Shown here piece after piece: positions 7,165 through 10,043 of a stretch of DNA of 10,043 nucleotides. A program made the translations under genes and the position numbers. The stretch is from positions 1 to 10,043 of the forward strand of contig JAAZCB010001154.1 of assembly GCA_012513545.1 (NCBI GenBank), given 5' to 3'. The notes under the pieces were generated by a model. The model was not told the DNA's origin. It was given only the letters and a program-made list of their open reading frames with translations, and did no database searches. The DNA comes from Clostridiaceae bacterium (GTDB taxonomy: Bacteria; Bacillota_A; Clostridia; Acetivibrionales; Acetivibrionaceae). Within the stretch, counting starts at the first letter, position 1, and each line of letters opens with the position of its first letter.

Positions 7165-9157
7165 GAGTATTGCGCTTAATAACTTCCGCCAGTTCAAAGG
7201 CAAGCAAGCACCCATTCTATTTTCAACCGACAAAGATAAGAATGTCACAGTTATATTGGGAGTCAACACAAGCGGAAAAACCACTCTGATTCAGGCTTTC
7301 CAGTGGTGTTTGTATGAAAAAGTGAATTTTAAAACCCGTGAAGTTCTTAACATTGAACTTGCTAAGTCAATGGACTTATATTCCACCCAAGAGGTTTATG
7401 TTGAAATTGTTTTAATTCATGAAGATAGAGAGTTTACAATAAGAAGAACACAAAAGTTCACAAAATCTGATAATAATAAAATTAAAACGGTTGGGAAATC
7501 TGAATTGAAAGTTCAGTACAAGGAAGATAATGGTGAGCAGCAAGCTGTTCCTAACTATGAATGTGATAGTACCATAAATAAAATCTTGCCTGAAGCTTTG
7601 TCGGATTACTTCTTCTTTGATGGTGAACGTATTGCTGATATTAACAACCGTAGTGATGTTGTTGCTGCCGTTAGAGGTCTTATGGGCTTGGATGTAATCG
7701 GTGAAGCAAAGGATAGATTAGATCCCAACAAGGCTTCCTCTGTCATAGCTAAATTCAGAAAAGAGCTTGATATTGGTAGCGATGAGAAAAACAACAAGCT
7801 CAAAAATGACCTTACCGATGCCCAAACAAAGTTAAACACACTAAATACAAGGATGAACGATGCAAAAAATGAAATCGAGTATTATGAAAGAAGAAAGGAG
7901 GAGCTTTCTGCTCAAATACTCGCACACAAAGATGAGAAGCACAACCAGGAGAAAAAGCTTTCACTCGAAAAGGATCTTATTCAAATCACAAAGAACATAG
8001 AGAATCTGGAGAGCCGAATCGTCAAGGATTTTAGTGCAGGAGCGATGAAATTTTTTGCAACGCCACTTATATACCGTGCTATGAAGGTTATTGATGAAGC
8101 AAAGTATAACGGCGAGGGTATCCCTGAAATGCGTTCTGCTGCTATAGATTTCATATTAAACAGGCAAAAATGTATATGCGGCTGTGATTTGAGTAAAAAC
8201 GAAGGGGCAAGGGAGAACATATTGTATGAGCAGAGCCTACTACCACCGCAACATTTAGGTACTATTTTACGCACTACGAAGGATACATATCAGCGCTATT
8301 TGAGGGAAACCCAGAGTGTATATCAAACAGTTCTAGAAAACCATACGGAATATCGTAATACCAGAAATTATCTTGGTGAAAAGGCGGATGAGTTAAAAAA
8401 TATAAGTGCCAAAATTCAAGGCAACATTGATGTTGCTAAAATCGAACAGGACTACCAAAAAAATGAGATGATTTTAAAAGAAAAAAGAGAGTTACTTGTG
8501 CGAATTTCATCAGATGCCGGAGCGATCGAAAACAAAATATCCGAAATAGAAAAAAATATTGAACGGTTAACCATCGTATCAGATAAAAACGAAAGATTAA
8601 GAAAATGTATCGCTTATGGAAAGGCCGTATATGAATGGCTAAATCTCGGCTATCATAAGCAGGAAAAAGAGGTAAAGGAACGCTTGCTAGAAAGCGTAAA
8701 CAACATTTTCGAAAAAATGTACCACGGAAAACGTCATGTTACCATTAACGACCGTTATCAAATTGTATTAATGACACTTCTGAATAATGATGAAGTGAAG
8801 ACAGATGAAAGTAAGGGGTTAGAAGCTGTTAAGAACTTTTCCTTTATTTCTGGATTGGTGGACTTAGCAAGGCAGAAAGCTTATAAAGGAAACGGTGTCA
8901 CAGATGACGAGGATATTCCTGTTAGTACAGAACCATATCCTCTTGTAATGGATGCCCCGTTCTCAAACGCGGACGAAATCCATATAAACAATATCTCCAG
9001 AATTATTCCTGAAATAGCAGAGCAAGTCATTTTAATGGTCATGCAGAAGGATTGGGAATTTGCACGACCTGCCTTAAAGGACAAAATTGGATGCAGTTAT
9101 TCGATCGAGAAGATTAATAACTCCGATACTAATTCTGTTATAAGGAGGAATGAATAA
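7154..9157 (+). CDS. DndD/Rad50-like coiled-coil ABC ATPase
   Basis: A 667-residue protein from ATG 7154; the start MIIKSIALNNFRQFKG is the classic first strand of SMC/RecF/DndD proteins. The order is: N-terminal ATPase lobe with Walker A GVNTSGKTT (36-44); FFFDGERI (153-160), typical of DndD and its relatives; a coiled coil from about 200 to 300; a small hook-like KCICGCDL with Cys340, Cys342 and Cys344; a second coiled coil from about 380 to 480; then the C-terminal lobe with SFISGLVDLA (563-572) in place of the usual signature, Walker B LVMDAPF (597-603) and the D-loop SNAD (604-607). Length and layout fit DndD (about 650-700 residues), the ATPase that works with DndC and DndE to insert sulfur into DNA. 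Walker B lacks the usual Glu after Asp600 (Ala601), as in some relatives with DTP/DAP. Another SMC-like defence ATPase is possible. The stop overlaps the next ATG by one base (TAATG). Confidence 0.85.
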   Translation: MIIKSIALNNFRQFKGKQAPILFSTDKDKNVTVILGVNTSGKTTLIQAFQWCLYEKVNFKTREVLNIELAKSMDLYSTQEVYVEIVLIHEDREFTIRRTQKFTKSDNNKIKTVGKSELKVQYKEDNGEQQAVPNYECDSTINKILPEALSDYFFFDGERIADINNRSDVVAAVRGLMGLDVIGEAKDRLDPNKASSVIAKFRKELDIGSDEKNNKLKNDLTDAQTKLNTLNTRMNDAKNEIEYYERRKEELSAQILAHKDEKHNQEKKLSLEKDLIQITKNIENLESRIVKDFSAGAMKFFATPLIYRAMKVIDEAKYNGEGIPEMRSAAIDFILNRQKCICGCDLSKNEGARENILYEQSLLPPQHLGTILRTTKDTYQRYLRETQSVYQTVLENHTEYRNTRNYLGEKADELKNISAKIQGNIDVAKIEQDYQKNEMILKEKRELLVRISSDAGAIENKISEIEKNIERLTIVSDKNERLRKCIAYGKAVYEWLNLGYHKQEKEVKERLLESVNNIFEKMYHGKRHVTINDRYQIVLMTLLNNDEVKTDESKGLEAVKNFSFISGLVDLARQKAYKGNGVTDDEDIPVSTEPYPLVMDAPFSNADEIHINNISRIIPEIAEQVILMVMQKDWEFARPALKDKIGCSYSIEKINNSDTNSVIRRNE

Positions 9158-9660
9158 TGTTTAATAAGCCATATTTACTTAAAGGCAAACATGCCTCATA
9201 CATACGGTTTTTAAGTGCCCAAACAAAAATTAATGACAAAAATGCGAAAGGCGCATTTGTTTTTAGAACTGCGGTTGAAATCTACAAAACTGCTCCCTTG
9301 ATTGGACTTGCTTATAACAGAAAAAGTCAGGAAGATACTCAATCAAGTGACAGCTATACAATTTTTGGTGATGCAATCATAGGGCATCAAGCCGACCTTG
9401 ATTTTGCTTTTCGGCTTGTAATGCTTGCAGATAACTCAACAGAATTGTCGAGCGATGAAAGGGTTGATCGCGCATTTAAGCAGGATGAACAACATGAGAA
9501 ACTAGCTCAAAACTTAGAATTGTTCCATCAATATATGCGCGGTGGCCTTGAATGGCTTTATGAGCATATTACTGACGGAGCAACCACAAAAGAGGATTAT
9601 TTAGAAAAAGTGTATGAGATTGTGAAATTCTACAAAGAGGATTTTAATATCAGTGATTAA
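9157..9660 (+). CDS. Protein of unknown family (167 residues) at the DndE position
   Basis: ATG 9157 shares one base with the preceding stop, and AAGGAGG at 9142-9148 is an ideal ribosome binding site, so start and coupled translation with the DndD-like gene are well supported. The protein is soluble and mixed alpha/beta or helical, with no signal peptide, membrane segment or cysteine. Visible pieces are LKGKHASYIRFLSAQT near the start, FRTAVEIYKTAPLIGLAYNRKS around 45-66, YTIFGDAIIGHQADLDFAFRLVMLAD around 80-105, and a helical tail. DndE, the small DNA-binding partner of DndD, normally follows dndD and is about 110-130 residues. The position matches, and the stretch around YTIFGD might correspond to a part of DndE, but I cannot show homology. 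It could equally be a system-specific partner of the ATPase. The conserved-looking central segment suggests a functional protein. Confidence 0.88.
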   Translation: MFNKPYLLKGKHASYIRFLSAQTKINDKNAKGAFVFRTAVEIYKTAPLIGLAYNRKSQEDTQSSDSYTIFGDAIIGHQADLDFAFRLVMLADNSTELSSDERVDRAFKQDEQHEKLAQNLELFHQYMRGGLEWLYEHITDGATTKEDYLEKVYEIVKFYKEDFNISD

Positions 9661-9678
9661 TTTCTAATAATTAGGTTC

Positions 9679-9687
9679 GAGGAGGGG
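9679..9687 (+). promoter_or_regulatory. Ribosome binding site of the truncated 5'-nucleotidase
   Basis: GAGGAGGGG lies 5 bases before TTG 9693. It is as strong as the sites of the intact genes, which shows that the stump was once a translated member of the operon. Confidence 0.6.
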
Positions 9688-9692
9688 TACAT

Positions 9693-9755
9693 TTGTCATA
9701 TGATCTCTCTCAAAAGCTAAAAATTGCTGATACAACAAGGGCACTATTTTTTTAA
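9693..9755 (+). pseudogene. N-terminal stump of a cytosolic 5'-nucleotidase
   Basis: TTG 9693 with a strong ribosome binding site encodes only 20 residues before TAA at 9753-9755. The start SYDLSQKLKIA followed by TTRALF closely matches the first 19 residues of the cytosolic 5'-nucleotidase family (Pfam 5-nucleotidase), which typically begin with YDLS-x-x-LVIAISSRALFDL. The match is lost exactly at the T-run 9747-9753. Removing one T does not bring back the family sequence, so it is a true truncation by deletion or rearrangement and not a simple frameshift. The intact enzyme, about 300 residues, hydrolyses nucleoside monophosphates. Its former role beside a modification system is unknown. The identification rests on a short stretch. 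Confidence 0.55.
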
Positions 9756-9797
9756 TGATATAATAATACTTAACATACATTAATACCTCTTAATGTT

Positions 9798-9831
9798 GGG
9801 CAATCCATTGTAATCGGGTTGCTCCTTTTTT
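9798..9831 (+). terminator. Intrinsic terminator 1
   Basis: A 9-bp stem GGGCAATCC (9798-9806) with GGGTTGCTC (9816-9824), including two G-U pairs in RNA, has a 9-base loop and is followed by CTTTTTT (T-run 9826-9831). It lies about 40 bases after the truncated gene and should end the operon transcript. Confidence 0.7.
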
Positions 9832-9854
9832 GTCAAAGTCAGATTGATGAAAAA

Positions 9855-9885
9855 AATGCCCAATCGTTTTGATTGAGCATTTTTT
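9855..9885. terminator. Intrinsic terminator 2, bidirectional
   Basis: The stem TGCCCAATC (9857-9865) pairs with GATTGAGCA (9871-9879) with one C/A mismatch and a 5-base loop. It is flanked by an A-run on the left and a T-run on the right that extend the stem, so it can terminate transcription from either side. The two-way form suggests a converging gene beyond the window's right end. Confidence 0.75.
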
Positions 9886-10043
9886 ATTCCATACATATGC
9901 TGCTGTTTCATATCTCCTGTTGATGCCGATTTAAAAAGACAGAAAGCTGACGGAATTGCCTGACCGTAAATTGCTGGATATAATAACCATATCTTAAAGA
10001 AAGGAAAGACGCTCCTGTTTGTTGTGCTTATGCTGCAACACAA

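Larger units (their letters stand above)
9661..10043. other. Operon end and spacer: truncated gene stump, AT-rich spacer, two terminators, no complete gene
   Basis: After the last intact gene this stretch holds the 5'-nucleotidase stump (9693-9755), an AT-rich spacer (about 9750-9795) and two terminator hairpins (9798-9831 and 9855-9885). The last 160 bases contain no gene I recognise on either strand. Minus-strand frames there are either broken by stops or run straight through both terminators, so I do not call them. A TATAAT at 9759-9764 has no convincing -35 partner. Confidence 0.6.

Noticed and set aside
9759..9764. TATAAT as a possible promoter -10 box
   Set aside because: No -35 hexamer at 16-18 bases upstream, and AT-rich spacers produce this hexamer by chance.
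9780..10043. Minus-strand open frame of 87 residues running off the right edge
   Set aside because: It passes through both terminator hairpins, has no recognisable family pattern and no ribosome binding site for a start inside the window.
9905..10043. Short minus-strand stretches that look mildly protein-like (for example around RYGYYIQQF)
   Set aside because: Interrupted by stops within a few dozen codons and matching no family I know; could be a gene remnant but not supportable.
9995..10043. Imperfect inverted repeat near the right edge (TTGTTGTGC and GCAACACAA)
   Set aside because: Arms do not pair cleanly and the element is cut by the window edge, so it cannot be called an insertion sequence end.

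Overview
The window looks like a piece of a defence island from a low-GC Gram-positive bacterium, probably in the Clostridia or a relative. The reasons are AT-rich DNA, strong GGAGG-type ribosome binding sites, several TTG and GTG starts, and tightly packed same-strand genes. The lineage is inferred from style only; no rRNA, tRNA or housekeeping gene is present to confirm it.

All recognisable genes are on the + strand in what reads as one operon from before base 1 to about base 9755. In order they are: the C-terminal 525 residues of a large protein (probably an ATPase of the BrxC/Dpt-like kind); a GIY-YIG nuclease-like protein; a DndB-like DGQHR protein split by an in-frame TAA; a cysteine desulfurase that could play the DndA role; a 93-residue small protein broken by an apparent one-base deletion at its start; a fusion of a phospholipase D-like nuclease with an SF2 helicase; a 57-residue gene overlapping both its neighbours; a DndD/Rad50-like coiled-coil ATPase; a 167-residue protein of unknown family in the usual place of DndE; and a 20-codon stump of a cytosolic 5'-nucleotidase. 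Gaps are 12-32 bases, or the genes overlap.

The combination of cysteine desulfurase, DGQHR protein, DndD-like ATPase and PLD-helicase points to a DNA phosphorothioation (Dnd) type modification-restriction locus. In such systems the desulfurase supplies sulfur, DndC/D/E install it in the DNA backbone, DndB-like proteins tune the process, and nuclease/helicase proteins attack unmodified DNA. No DndC-type (PAPS-reductase-like) gene lies in the window. It may be upstream of base 1, so the assignment is an inference.

The locus appears damaged in three places: a nonsense codon directly after the DGQHR motif, a shortened A-run at the start of the small gene, and an abrupt truncation of the 5'-nucleotidase. 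Either the island is decaying, or some lesions are sequencing errors or recoding sites.

From about 9756 to the end there is an AT-rich spacer, two consecutive intrinsic terminators and about 160 bases in which I recognise no gene.
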